A stretch of 64,000 nucleotides of DNA from Oceanicola sp. 22II-s10i (GTDB taxonomy: Bacteria; Pseudomonadota; Alphaproteobacteria; Rhodobacterales; Rhodobacteraceae), in assembly GCF_002210105.1 (NCBI RefSeq), contig NZ_AQQU01000001.1:284501-348500 (forward strand), given 5' to 3'. Position 1 is the stretch's first letter. Every line of letters begins with the position of its first letter. The notes under the pieces were generated by a model. The model was not told the DNA's origin. It ran no database searches and saw only the letters and a list, made by a program, of their open reading frames with translations. A program made the translations under genes and the position numbers. Shown here piece by piece: positions 34,811 through 43,545 of the stretch.

Positions 34811-37800
34811 GGGCGGGACACCACGTAGTTGGAGGTGTCGAGCAGCGAATAGAACGGCTCCTGCCGCTGGTCCGACAGGCGTATCACCTCGCGATAGACG
34901 TAGTCCGCCAGCCCCAGCAGTCGGACGCCGTCATCCCCGGTCGCCGCCTTGCCCCGCAGCCCCTCGAGCAGGGCGTAGGTGAAGATGCCATGCCCAAGGT
35001 CGCGCCGCTCGGCGGCGGTGTTGTTCGCGGCGGTGGCCGAGAACACAGCGATCCGCGCGTCGGCGGCGTCCTTTTCCAGCCGGGCGTTGAACGCACCCTG
35101 CGCGTGACAGGTGTCGATCAGCAGGATGCGGCGGCCGAGGGCATAGCCCATCTCGTCCTGCAGGATCCGCCAGTCGAACAGCGACGACCGCCGCCATTCC
35201 TCGCCCCGCCTGCGCGCGTCGCCGGGGACGAGGAAGTAATCCTCGTCGATGTTCAGCCCGTGGCCCGCCACGAAGACGATGGTCGTGTCCTCTTCGGTCG
35301 GGCGGGCGAGGAAGTCGATCAGCTCGTCCTCCACCACCCGCCCCTCGGGCGGCAGGATGGCATCGGCGGGGGTGACGGCGGACAGTGTGGTCATCAGGCT
35401 GTCCGATCCGTCGATCCGCGAGGGGCTGACGATGACCAGCGTCTCCATCGCTTCGTAGAGCGGCGCGGTGGTGCGAGCGAGCGTGGCGAGGATTTCGACC
35501 GCGTCGTTCACCGGATAGGCGAGGTCGCAGGACCGTCCGTTACAGGCGTCGGGCAGGTTCGGATAGTCTGCCACGCCGATCACCGCGACGTAGAGCTTGC
35601 CGCGCTTCTCGGGCGCGGCGGTGCGGAGGGCGTTGAGCGCCACGGCGCCGCGTTCGGTGATATAGCCGAAATCGTCCTCGCCCGTGACCCGGATCGCGTT
35701 CTCGCCCGGCCCGAGCGGCACCTGGTAGAGCGACCGGCCCTGACCCGTCGGATCCGCATAGGGCACCGGCGGCACGCGGCGGTCGTTGACGAGGATGGTG
35801 TAGCCCCAGTCCTCCACCTCGTCCGCCCGCGCGCCTGTCAGCTCGATCACCGCGATGCCGTCGGGCGCGTCGATCTCCTCGGCGATGCGCAGGTCGAAAT
35901 CGGGGGGCGCGCGCATCAGCAGGTCGGTCAGTTCACTGTCGGTGCCGCGCAGGTCGCGGGCGGCGGCGGCGGGGTCGCCGGTGAGGATCGCGCGGCGCAC
36001 GATCTCGGGCGAATGCAGGTGACGCTTGAGCTCGCGGGCGCGGATGTAGCGGGCGGCCTCGTCGCGGCCCCGGTTCACGCGCCAACCGACCAGCCGGTCG
36101 CCCTCGGGGGAGGAATGGAAGTAGCCCTGCGGGGTCCAGATGATCCAGTCTTCACCCGCAAAGAAGAAACGGGCGATCTCCTCGCGGGTTTCGAGGTTCC
36201 ACAGGACCATCGTCTGGTCCGCGCTGCCCGAGATCAACCGGTTCGCGCCTTCGGCGGCGGCGAGGGCGAGGATGTCGCCGGTATGCCCGACGTATTCCCC
36301 GGCGACCGTGCCGGTCAGATCGTGGGCGATCAGCAGGCCGTTCGCGCCGCCCGACAGCGCCTCCTCCATGTCCGGCAGCAGCGTCGCGGCGCTGTGGTAG
36401 TAGCCGTCGGTCGGGCCCTTGCGGATGCTGGCCGCCCCGTCCGGGCCCTCGATCCGCAGCACGTCGCCCGCGAACACACCGCCCGGCGCGTCGGTGACGG
36501 AGAGCGCGGTATCGCCCTCGGACAGCACGGCCCGGTCCAGCCCGCCGGGCACGGTGCTCTCGGGCTTGCCAAAGCCGCGGTCGCCGTTCGGTAGTTCGAG
36601 GCTGGCCGTCAGGGTGCCGGGCACCTCGGGACAGACGGGCCGGTCGGGACAGGGATCGCCGGTGCCCCAAGCGATGCGGCTGGCGTCGGGCGCGATACCG
36701 ACCGCCGTGACCGGCGCGCCCTCGCCCGCCAGCACGCGGCTGGCCTGCCCGGTGCCGGGGCGCCAGAGATGGATCGCGGGCGCGGCGCCCCCTGCGGTCA
36801 GGACGGAACCGTTCGGCAGGGCGAGCGCCGCGCTGATGGCGCCCTTGTGGCCGGCGTAGTCGGCGGTCCGGGTCGGACCGCTCAGGTCCCAGACCTCGGC
36901 CCCGTGCGCTCCGGCGCAGAGGTAGGTGCAGCCGACGATCAGCCGCCCCTCGGCATCGAAGGCCAGCGCGTCGGGCCGGAACGGGCGGTCCGGCAGGCGG
37001 GTCAGCACCGCGCCGTCCTCGGCCGCTCGCACCTCGACCCGCCCGTCCGCGCCGGACAGCGCGAATCGCGACCCGTCGGCGCTGATGGCGAGGCCGGTCA
37101 GGACCACGTCCCACAGCGGTTCGGCCTCGGGCGGCTCGATCTCGTCCCCCTCGGCGGTCCACATGCGCAGGCCGTAGTCCGTCGTGACCGCCACCACCCG
37201 CGTGCCGCCCGCCGCAAAGGCCACGCGCAGTACCCGCGACGCGTAGCTGTCGAGCGGGGCGAGCTGTTCGGGCGCGTCCGAGAACGGGGCCCGCCAGCGG
37301 TGGATCACACCGCCCTGCCCGCCGACGGCCAGTTCGTCGCGCTCGGCCGAGTAGCTCAGGCTGTCGACGATCAGGGGGTAGCCCTTGAGCACGCCGGTCA
37401 CCGCGCGCGTGCCTGTGTCGAAGATGCGGATGTCGCCGAACGGGCCCTGCGCCGCATTGTGCGGGCCGAAATATCCGGCGACGGCCACCCTGCTGCCATC
37501 GGACGACAGTGCCACGGCATTGACCAGCCCGTCGTTCCCGTCGCCCATGAAGCCCCGCAGGACCGAGGGCGCGCTTGCACCGCTCAGGTCCCAGATCCGC
37601 ACCGTCTTGTCATCCGAGACCGAGGCGATCCGCCGCCCTTCGGCATCCGCCGACAGGGCGCGGATCACGGCACGGTGGCCGCCGGTGTCCAGCTCCAGCC
37701 GGAAATCGGGTGTGTCCTGTGCCACGGCAGGCATGACGGAGAGCAGCGCCGCCACAACCGGCAGCACCAGCCGCAGCCTCCGGTTCAAGGCACTGAAACC

Positions 37801-37839
37801 GGAGCGCTTTCCGTGATCAAATTTGAAACCTGTCCACAT
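34807..37839 (-). CDS. secreted WD40-caspase (metacaspase-like) protein
   Basis: 1010 residues from ATG 37839. A hydrophobic signal (about 21-40, ending AVAQD) suggests export. WD40 repeats span about 50-560, with readable ends such as VRIWDLSG near 81 and MVLWNLETRE at 544. A linker of beta type follows, then a C14 caspase domain at 748-1010 with the catalytic dyad: His860 in VAGHGLN and Cys911 in IDTCHAQG. Both residues are intact, so protease activity is likely, probably after Arg/Lys as in metacaspases. The start is uncertain: the frame is open to 37989, and no candidate has a good ribosome site. It is the first gene of a three-gene operon. Confidence 0.88.
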   Translation of the reverse strand: MWTGFKFDHGKRSGFSALNRRLRLVLPVVAALLSVMPAVAQDTPDFRLELDTGGHRAVIRALSADAEGRRIASVSDDKTVRIWDLSGASAPSVLRGFMGDGNDGLVNAVALSSDGSRVAVAGYFGPHNAAQGPFGDIRIFDTGTRAVTGVLKGYPLIVDSLSYSAERDELAVGGQGGVIHRWRAPFSDAPEQLAPLDSYASRVLRVAFAAGGTRVVAVTTDYGLRMWTAEGDEIEPPEAEPLWDVVLTGLAISADGSRFALSGADGRVEVRAAEDGAVLTRLPDRPFRPDALAFDAEGRLIVGCTYLCAGAHGAEVWDLSGPTRTADYAGHKGAISAALALPNGSVLTAGGAAPAIHLWRPGTGQASRVLAGEGAPVTAVGIAPDASRIAWGTGDPCPDRPVCPEVPGTLTASLELPNGDRGFGKPESTVPGGLDRAVLSEGDTALSVTDAPGGVFAGDVLRIEGPDGAASIRKGPTDGYYHSAATLLPDMEEALSGGANGLLIAHDLTGTVAGEYVGHTGDILALAAAEGANRLISGSADQTMVLWNLETREEIARFFFAGEDWIIWTPQGYFHSSPEGDRLVGWRVNRGRDEAARYIRARELKRHLHSPEIVRRAILTGDPAAAARDLRGTDSELTDLLMRAPPDFDLRIAEEIDAPDGIAVIELTGARADEVEDWGYTILVNDRRVPPVPYADPTGQGRSLYQVPLGPGENAIRVTGEDDFGYITERGAVALNALRTAAPEKRGKLYVAVIGVADYPNLPDACNGRSCDLAYPVNDAVEILATLARTTAPLYEAMETLVIVSPSRIDGSDSLMTTLSAVTPADAILPPEGRVVEDELIDFLARPTEEDTTIVFVAGHGLNIDEDYFLVPGDARRRGEEWRRSSLFDWRILQDEMGYALGRRILLIDTCHAQGAFNARLEKDAADARIAVFSATAANNTAAERRDLGHGIFTYALLEGLRGKAATGDDGVRLLGLADYVYREVIRLSDQRQEPFYSLLDTSNYVVSRP

Positions 37840-38000
37840 TGCGGGGGCAGCATGGGTCATGCCCCGCGCACTGTAAATGCCGGACCCGGCACAGGCGGCA
37901 TCGCATGCTTCTGAAAAACACGGGCCGCGGCATCGCCGGAACGGCGGCTGCCGGTAGGTTGCCCGTGGTCGGCGATCCGGCCCCAGCAAAGGAGACCGCC

Positions 38001-38771
38001 ATGACCATCCACCTGCGCCAGATCTGCCTCGTCGCGCGCGAGCTTGCCCCGGTTGTCGAGACGCTCGAAGACGTGCTGGGCATTCCGTCGGTCTTCCACG
38101 ACCCCGCGGTCGGACGCTACGGGCTGGAAAACGCCCTGCTGCTGGTCGGCACCCAGTTCCTGGAGGTCGTGGCCCCGACCGAGGAGGGCACGGCGGCGGG
38201 CCGGTTCATGGACCGGATCGGCGGCGACGGCGGCTACATGGTCATCACCCAGTCCGGATCACGCGAGGTGCAGGAGCAGATTCGCGCCAACGCCAAGGCC
38301 AACAACGTGCGGGTGGCGAACGAACGCGACCACGAATGGTATCGCCTGTTCCAGCTGCATCCGGGCGACATGGGCGCATCCTTCTTCTCGGCCCCGTGGG
38401 TCGAGGGGGGCGATCCGGTCGGGCGCTGGCCCTTCGCGGGCGACCGCGCGTGGATGGACAAGCAAGGCCAGAGCGAGACGACCGGCTTCACCGCCGCCGA
38501 GTTGCGGGCCAAGGACCCCGAGGCGCTGGCGCGGCACTGGGCGGCTGTCGCGGGCCGGGACATGACGATCGAAGAGGGCGTGCCGGGTTACGATCTGGAC
38601 AACGCACGCATCCGCTTCGTGCCCGCGGACGGGCAGGCACAGTGCCTGTCGGCGCTGGATGTGACGGTCAAGGATGCCGACGCGATCCTCGGGCGCGCGG
38701 ATGCGCGGGACCTTGCGACGACTCAGGACAGCGTGACGATCTGCGGCGTGCAGTTCAACCTGAAGGGCTGA
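38001..38771 (+). CDS. VOC family glyoxalase-like protein
   Basis: 256 residues with a glyoxalase-like (Glyoxalase_3 type) arrangement: IHLRQICLVARELAPVVETL, EVVAPTEEGTAAGRFMDRIG, and the second half from PGYDLDNARIRFVPADGQ to GVQFNLKG. AAAGGAG precedes ATG 38001; the longer open frame upstream is noncoding. It is divergent from the WD40-caspase operon (161-nt gap) and abuts a GST stop with no gap. Substrate unknown. Confidence 0.86.
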   Translation: MTIHLRQICLVARELAPVVETLEDVLGIPSVFHDPAVGRYGLENALLLVGTQFLEVVAPTEEGTAAGRFMDRIGGDGGYMVITQSGSREVQEQIRANAKANNVRVANERDHEWYRLFQLHPGDMGASFFSAPWVEGGDPVGRWPFAGDRAWMDKQGQSETTGFTAAELRAKDPEALARHWAAVAGRDMTIEEGVPGYDLDNARIRFVPADGQAQCLSALDVTVKDADAILGRADARDLATTQDSVTICGVQFNLKG

Positions 38772-39425
38772 TCAGAACTCGACCTCGAGCTCGACCATCT
38801 CCTCCGGCTCTTCCAGCGCGGCGGCGGTCCATTCCTTCATCGGCGCCCAGTCGAGAACCGTGTCGCAATAGGCCTGCAGCAGCGGGTCCAGTTCGACGGC
38901 GTAGGTCCGGAACCGGGTGCAGACGGGGGCGTACATCGCATCGGCCATCGTCGGCTCGCCGAACAGGAACGGCCCGCCGTAGGTGGTCAGGCAGTCGGTC
39001 CAGATCTCCTTGATGCGCGCCACGTCCGGCCGCGCGCCCGAGAAGATCTTGAACGACTTGTGCCGCGCCTTGAGGTTCATCGGCAGGGCCGAGCGCAGGT
39101 TGTGAAAGCCGGAATGCATCTCGCCCGAGATCGACCGGCAATGCGCCCGCGCCTTGAGGTCCTTGGGCAGAAGCTGCGCCTTGGGGAAGGTTTCGTTCAG
39201 GTAGTTGGCGATCGCGAGCGTGTCCCAGACCTCGACATCGTTGTGGGTCAGACGGGGCACGCGGACCGAGGGGGCGAGCAGCAGAAGCTCCTGCCGGTTG
39301 TCCGGATCGTCGGGATCGACAGGCTTCTCCTCGAACTTCAGGCCCGCCATCTTGCACATCAACCAGCCCCGCAGGGACCACGAGGAGTAATTCTTGGACG
39401 AAATCGTGAGTGTTGCCTGCGGCAT
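38772..39425 (-). CDS. glutathione S-transferase family protein
   Basis: 217 residues. The N-terminal half has TISSKNYSSWSLRGWLMCKM and VPRLTHNDVEVWDTLAIANY, with cis-Pro and the Asp/Thr glutathione contacts, similar to maleylacetoacetate-isomerase-like or YfcF-type GSTs. The helical half includes GPFLFGEPTMADAMYAPVCT. GGAGG lies eight bases before ATG 39425. It is divergent from phaZ across a PhaR-like site. Confidence 0.9.
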   Translation of the reverse strand: MPQATLTISSKNYSSWSLRGWLMCKMAGLKFEEKPVDPDDPDNRQELLLLAPSVRVPRLTHNDVEVWDTLAIANYLNETFPKAQLLPKDLKARAHCRSISGEMHSGFHNLRSALPMNLKARHKSFKIFSGARPDVARIKEIWTDCLTTYGGPFLFGEPTMADAMYAPVCTRFRTYAVELDPLLQAYCDTVLDWAPMKEWTAAALEEPEEMVELEVEF

Positions 39426-39447
39426 TGCCACACCTCCGGGTCTGATG

Positions 39448-39458
39448 CTGCGCTGCAG
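39448..39458. promoter_or_regulatory. candidate PhaR operator CTGC-N3-GCAG
   Basis: CTGCGCTGCAG lies between the divergent GST and phaZ genes, 69 bases before the phaZ ATG. The TGC-rich palindrome CTGC-N3/4-GCAG is the published PhaR recognition pattern of Paracoccus denitrificans, so PHA-responsive repression of phaZ (and possibly the GST) is likely. Further TGC/GCA repeats follow around 39470-39494. Confidence 0.6.
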
Positions 39459-39526
39459 ATAATTCTGTCGCACTGCGGCAAGAGATGCACTAGCATTTTC
39501 TGTGGGGGGACTAGCTGGGTGTGACA

Positions 39527-40741
39527 ATGCTCTACGAAATGTATCAATTTCAGGACGATCTGATCGCACCGATGCGTCATTTGGCGTCACGGGCAAAGAT
39601 CGAAGGCTCGCCTTTCGGGCAGATCATCAACGGCTTCGGGCGGCCCTACGACGCGACGATGGAGATGATTTCGCGATTCCGGCTGACCCATGAGCGGCCG
39701 GACTACTGCATCCGCCGGGTGCCCGTCGGCAACCGCGAGGTCGAGGTGGTCGAGGAGGTCGCGCTGGACCTGCCCTATGGCCAGCTTCTGCACTTCACCA
39801 AGCCCGACGTGGACATGCCGCAGCCCAAGGTGCTGATCGTCGCACCGCTGTCCGGCCACTTCGCCACGCTGCTGCGCGGCACGGTCGAGGTGATGCTGCG
39901 CGACCATGACGTCTATATCACCGACTGGGTCAACGCCCGCGACGTGCCCGCCGATGCGGGACCATTCGGGGTCGAGGATTACGTCGACTACCTCATCAAG
40001 TTCCTCGAACACATCGGGCCCGACAACAACATCCTCGCCGTCTGCCAGCCCTGCGTGCAGGCGCTGATCGCGGTGTCGGTGATGTCGCAGCAGAACAACC
40101 CCTGCACACCCCGGTCGATGACCCTGATGGCCGGTCCCATCGACGTGCGGGAAAGCCCGACGACGGTGAACGACCTCGCCTTCGACAATCCGCTGGAGTG
40201 GTTCGAGAAGAACGTCATCGCCACGGTCCCGCGCCGGTTCGCGGGCGGCGGGCGCAAGGTATATCCCGGCTTCATCCAGCTGTTCGCCTTCATGAACATG
40301 AACATGGACCGGCACCAGTCGCAGCACCGCAAGCTCTACCAGCATCTCGCCCGTGGCGAGACGGCAGAGGCCGAGCGGATCATGGAGTTCTACGACGAAT
40401 ACTTCGCCGTTCTGGACCTGACCGCCGAGTTCTACCTGGAAACCATCGAACGCATCTTCCAGAAGGCCGAGCTGGCGAAGGGCGAATTCACCTTCCGCGG
40501 CGAACGGGTCGATCCCGGCGCGATCCGCAAGACCGCGCTGCTGACGGTCGAGGGCGGGCGCGACGACATCTGTTCCATGGGCCAGACGGCGGCCGCGCAC
40601 GAGCTGTGTTCCTCGCTCCGCCCGCACCTCAAGGCCCATCACCTGCAGCCGAACGTCGGCCATTACGGCGTGTTCAACGGCAAGAGGTGGGAGCGGGAGA
40701 TCTACCCGGTCGTGCGCAACATGATCCTGGCGATGGAGTGA
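39527..40741 (+). CDS. phaZ: intracellular polyhydroxyalkanoate depolymerase
   Basis: 404 residues of the PhaZ_a family, which hydrolyses stored PHB to hydroxybutyrate monomers. N-terminus MLYEMYQFQDDLIAPMRHLA and core VLIVAPLSGHFATLLRGTVE. The catalytic nucleophile motif AVCQPCVQAL (Cys173 in a lipase-box-like site) is present; HYGVFNG supplies the catalytic His near the C-terminus. A GTG two codons upstream (39521) is the alternative start. phaC is not adjacent in this window, unlike many Rhodobacterales. Confidence 0.95.
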   Translation: MLYEMYQFQDDLIAPMRHLASRAKIEGSPFGQIINGFGRPYDATMEMISRFRLTHERPDYCIRRVPVGNREVEVVEEVALDLPYGQLLHFTKPDVDMPQPKVLIVAPLSGHFATLLRGTVEVMLRDHDVYITDWVNARDVPADAGPFGVEDYVDYLIKFLEHIGPDNNILAVCQPCVQALIAVSVMSQQNNPCTPRSMTLMAGPIDVRESPTTVNDLAFDNPLEWFEKNVIATVPRRFAGGGRKVYPGFIQLFAFMNMNMDRHQSQHRKLYQHLARGETAEAERIMEFYDEYFAVLDLTAEFYLETIERIFQKAELAKGEFTFRGERVDPGAIRKTALLTVEGGRDDICSMGQTAAAHELCSSLRPHLKAHHLQPNVGHYGVFNGKRWEREIYPVVRNMILAME

Positions 40742-40744
40742 GCC

Positions 40745-41164
40745 CTATAGCTCCACCACCACCAGGTCGCCCTCGCGGCTGACATCGTAGAGTTCGAGGT
40801 TGCCGACCGTCTCGGTCTCCTCGGACTTCACCACCGATACGCCCACGGGACGCGCCCGATATTTCGTCGGACGCGCACAGGCGACGCCGGTGCGGATGTC
40901 GAATTCCCAGCCATGCCATGGGCAGCGGACGATCTCGTCTTTGCGGGACATGCGGTAATCGCCGGGTCCGCTGCTTTCGACCCATGAAATCAGGCTGCCG
41001 GAACACAGCGACCCGCCCTGGTGCGGGCAGCGGTCGAGCATGCCGAACCATTCGTCACCCTTCTTGAAGATGACGATGGGGCGGCCCTTGACCTCGACCA
41101 GTTTGCGGTCGGTGCCCTCGAAATCGGACACCTTGGCCACGACGTGCTTCTGACGTTCGGCCAT
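40745..41164 (-). CDS. Rieske [2Fe-2S] protein with inter-motif insertion
   Basis: 139 residues. Both cluster motifs are present: CPH (Cys46, His48) and CPWH (Cys81, His84). The spacing between them is 32 residues (containing SGSLISWVESSGPGDYRMSR), about twice that of ordinary Rieske ferredoxins, indicating an inserted loop. C-terminal strands YRARPVGVSVVKSEET complete the fold. Its start overlaps the stop of the amidohydrolase by 1 nt, so they are coupled. It could be an electron-transfer partner for an oxygenase not present here, or a regulatory redox subunit. Confidence 0.88.
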   Translation of the reverse strand: MAERQKHVVAKVSDFEGTDRKLVEVKGRPIVIFKKGDEWFGMLDRCPHQGGSLCSGSLISWVESSGPGDYRMSRKDEIVRCPWHGWEFDIRTGVACARPTKYRARPVGVSVVKSEETETVGNLELYDVSREGDLVVVEL

Positions 41165-42270
41165 CAGGACAGCCCGTAAGCCTTGTAGGCGTTGCCCCGG
41201 AAGAAGCCGTCGCGCTGCTCCTTGGTCAGTTGCACCGGCAGCGCGCGCTTGGGATCGTCGAAATCCCAGTGCGGGTAGTCGGACGCATAGAGCACCCGGT
41301 CCCAGCCCATCCACTCGATCGCCTCGACCAGTTGCTGGCGGTTGTCCGGCTCCTCGATCGGCTGCGAGGTCAGCCAGACGTGCTGGCGGATGATCTCGGA
41401 CGGCGGGCGCTTGACGTGGCTGAGTTCCAGCCGGTTCTTTTCCCAGATCTTGTCCAGCCGCCACATCAGCGAGGGCAGCCACGCGATGCCGCCTTCGACG
41501 ATCACCAGCTTGAGATCGGGGATGCGGTCAAAGACGCCCTCGTAGACCATCGAGGTGATCAGCGCCTGACAGCTCTGGGCGTGCGCCATCATGTCCTCGA
41601 TATAGTAGGACGGATAGCCGCCCCCGGTCGGCGGGTTGCCACCGTAGCCGAAGGCATGCACCCCGACCGGCAGGCCGTTTGCCGCCGCGGCCTCGTAGAT
41701 CGGCCAGTATTTGCGGTGGCCCATGGGATCGGGCGTCCGGGACAGCATGGAAATCTGGACGAAGTCGTCCTTGTGGGCGTGCTTCTCGATCTGCTGCACG
41801 CAGGCGTCCGCGTTCTCGTAGGCCATGACGATGGAGCCCTTGATCCGCGGCTCCTTCGAGGTCCAGAACTCGGTCTGCCATTCGTTGATCGCGGCGCAGA
41901 CGGCGACGGCGAGGTCCATGTTCTGCAACGCCTGCCCGATCCTGAGCGGGATCATCACCGCCATGTCGACGTTATGCGCGTCGAGGTGCTGTTCGCGGAA
42001 GAACGACAGGGACGAGGCGGGCGGGCCGCCCTCGGGCGGATAGCTGTCGCGGCGGGACGCGCGGGGCTGGCCCTTGGGATACTGGGTGCCCCCTGCGAAC
42101 CCGATGCGCTGCACCATGCCATAGGTCGCGATGTAGTCCCGCCACTTCTGTTCGATGAACGGGAACACCTCGTCCTCGAGCGAGGCGGGGTTCGGGTGGA
42201 CATCGCAATCGGCGATGCCCAGCTCCACGGACTGGGTCTTGAGCGGGTTCGGTCTGGCTTCGACGTTCAT
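41164..42270 (-). CDS. COG2159-type amidohydrolase/decarboxylase
   Basis: 368 residues. TIM-barrel metal-dependent hydrolase related to ACMSD and gamma-resorcylate decarboxylase. Metal motif DCDVHPNP near 21, a barrel His in VGVHAFGYGG, and the terminal Asp in LYASDYPHWDFDDP. It lies 13 nt downstream of a paralog and just upstream of the Rieske gene; the three form one operon. The reaction may be ring decarboxylation or C-C/C-N hydrolysis; substrate unknown. Confidence 0.88.
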   Translation of the reverse strand: MNVEARPNPLKTQSVELGIADCDVHPNPASLEDEVFPFIEQKWRDYIATYGMVQRIGFAGGTQYPKGQPRASRRDSYPPEGGPPASSLSFFREQHLDAHNVDMAVMIPLRIGQALQNMDLAVAVCAAINEWQTEFWTSKEPRIKGSIVMAYENADACVQQIEKHAHKDDFVQISMLSRTPDPMGHRKYWPIYEAAAANGLPVGVHAFGYGGNPPTGGGYPSYYIEDMMAHAQSCQALITSMVYEGVFDRIPDLKLVIVEGGIAWLPSLMWRLDKIWEKNRLELSHVKRPPSEIIRQHVWLTSQPIEEPDNRQQLVEAIEWMGWDRVLYASDYPHWDFDDPKRALPVQLTKEQRDGFFRGNAYKAYGLS

Positions 42271-42283
42271 GACGGCTCCTCCC

Positions 42284-43369
42284 TCAGAGTCGGGAATAGG
42301 TGGCTTTTGGCGTGTCGATCATCATCTTGCGGAGCTGGCTGTCCGAGAATCCGTCCGGCACGCATTCGGTGCCGTCGAACTGCCAGTGCGGATAGTCGGT
42401 CGAGAACAGCAGCAGGTCCTCGGTCCCGACATGCTCCATCAGCTTTTCCAGCACCGCGCGGTCGGGCGGCGCATCGACGGGCTGGAGCGTGAAGCGGAAG
42501 TTGTCGGCGATGATCTCGCGCGGCAGACGGTCGACCCAGGGGGTCAGCATCCGCAGGCCGTGCCAGTACTTGTCCATCCGCCACAGGTAGGCGGGCAGCC
42601 AGGTCCAGCCGCTTTCCGACATCACCACCTTGAGGTTCGGGAACTTGGTGAACACGCCCTCGGCAATCAGGCTGGTCACTGTGGTCTGGAAGTTCACGGC
42701 ATTGGCCGCATAATCCTGCGAATGGTAACTGCTCCAGCCGACGCCGGTCAGCGGGTGGCGGTACATCGACCCGGCGTGGATCGCGATCGGCAGGCCGTGC
42801 TTCTCGGCGGCGCGGTAGATCGGCCAGTACATCTGGTGGCCGAGCGGGCGGTCGCCCATCACCAGCATCATCACCTGAACAAAGCGCTTGTCGCCCGCCA
42901 GCCGCTCGATCTCGTCCACGCAGAGCTCGGGGCTCTGCTGCGGCAGGACCATCGAGGCGCGCAGGCGGTCGTCCTTGTCCAGCCATTCGCGGGCCATGAA
43001 GTCGTTGAGGCCGCGCGCGAAGGCGGCGCCCATGTCCGCGTTGAACAGGATCTGGATGCCCAGCATCTGGTTCAGGATCGCCGTGCCCACGCCCATGCCG
43101 TCCAGCAGATGCGTCTGCATACGTTTCAGCGCCGAGGCCGCATCGCCCGGCCCGCGCCAGTCCTCGCGGCAGGTGATCGGGGCGTTCGGGGGATAGTGGA
43201 CGCTGGTCAGCTGCTCGATCCCGCGATCCACCACCGACTGGGAGAGGTAGTCGTCGAGATAGGGCATAAGCTCTTTCATCGCCGGGCTGGCGGGATGGAC
43301 GTCGCAATCGACAGCGCCCGGAATGATCCGGTTCGCGCCGCGCGTTTCGGGGTCCAGCAGGGTGTCCAA
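42284..43369 (-). CDS. COG2159-type amidohydrolase/decarboxylase (paralog)
   Basis: 361 residues, same architecture as the next gene: AVDCDVHPASP near 19, PIAIHAGSMYRHPLTGVG, and LLFSTDYPHWQFDGTE. A pair of diverged copies suggests either a heteromeric enzyme or two steps on related substrates. First gene of the minus-strand amidohydrolase-Rieske operon, divergent from the CMD-like gene at 43546. No regulatory motif could be assigned firmly to the 176-nt gap. Confidence 0.88.
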   Translation of the reverse strand: MDTLLDPETRGANRIIPGAVDCDVHPASPAMKELMPYLDDYLSQSVVDRGIEQLTSVHYPPNAPITCREDWRGPGDAASALKRMQTHLLDGMGVGTAILNQMLGIQILFNADMGAAFARGLNDFMAREWLDKDDRLRASMVLPQQSPELCVDEIERLAGDKRFVQVMMLVMGDRPLGHQMYWPIYRAAEKHGLPIAIHAGSMYRHPLTGVGWSSYHSQDYAANAVNFQTTVTSLIAEGVFTKFPNLKVVMSESGWTWLPAYLWRMDKYWHGLRMLTPWVDRLPREIIADNFRFTLQPVDAPPDRAVLEKLMEHVGTEDLLLFSTDYPHWQFDGTECVPDGFSDSQLRKMMIDTPKATYSRL

Positions 43370-43545
43370 AGGCTCCTCCGTCGGTAACTAGAAACAGTAT
43401 ACCAACGCCGCCGTCTGTCCACACCATCAGGACGCAGACTCGCATATATGCGGAGGAGACCCGCCGACACGTCTCTGACATGCCCTTGCAAACCGCCCGG
43501 AATCGCGGCCACCTTGCGCCCGGAACCAACACGGGAGGATTTGGG

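Noticed and set aside
31264-37839. Established anti-phage defence system (for example a caspase-based type III CRISPR or CBASS)
   Set aside because: No nucleotidyl cyclase, Cas gene or CRISPR array is present, and all three products carry export signals, so no known defence type fits.
43370-43545. Operator at the GGTAACTAGAAACAGTATACC tract
   Set aside because: Only 4-bp arms match; too weak to claim as a regulatory site.
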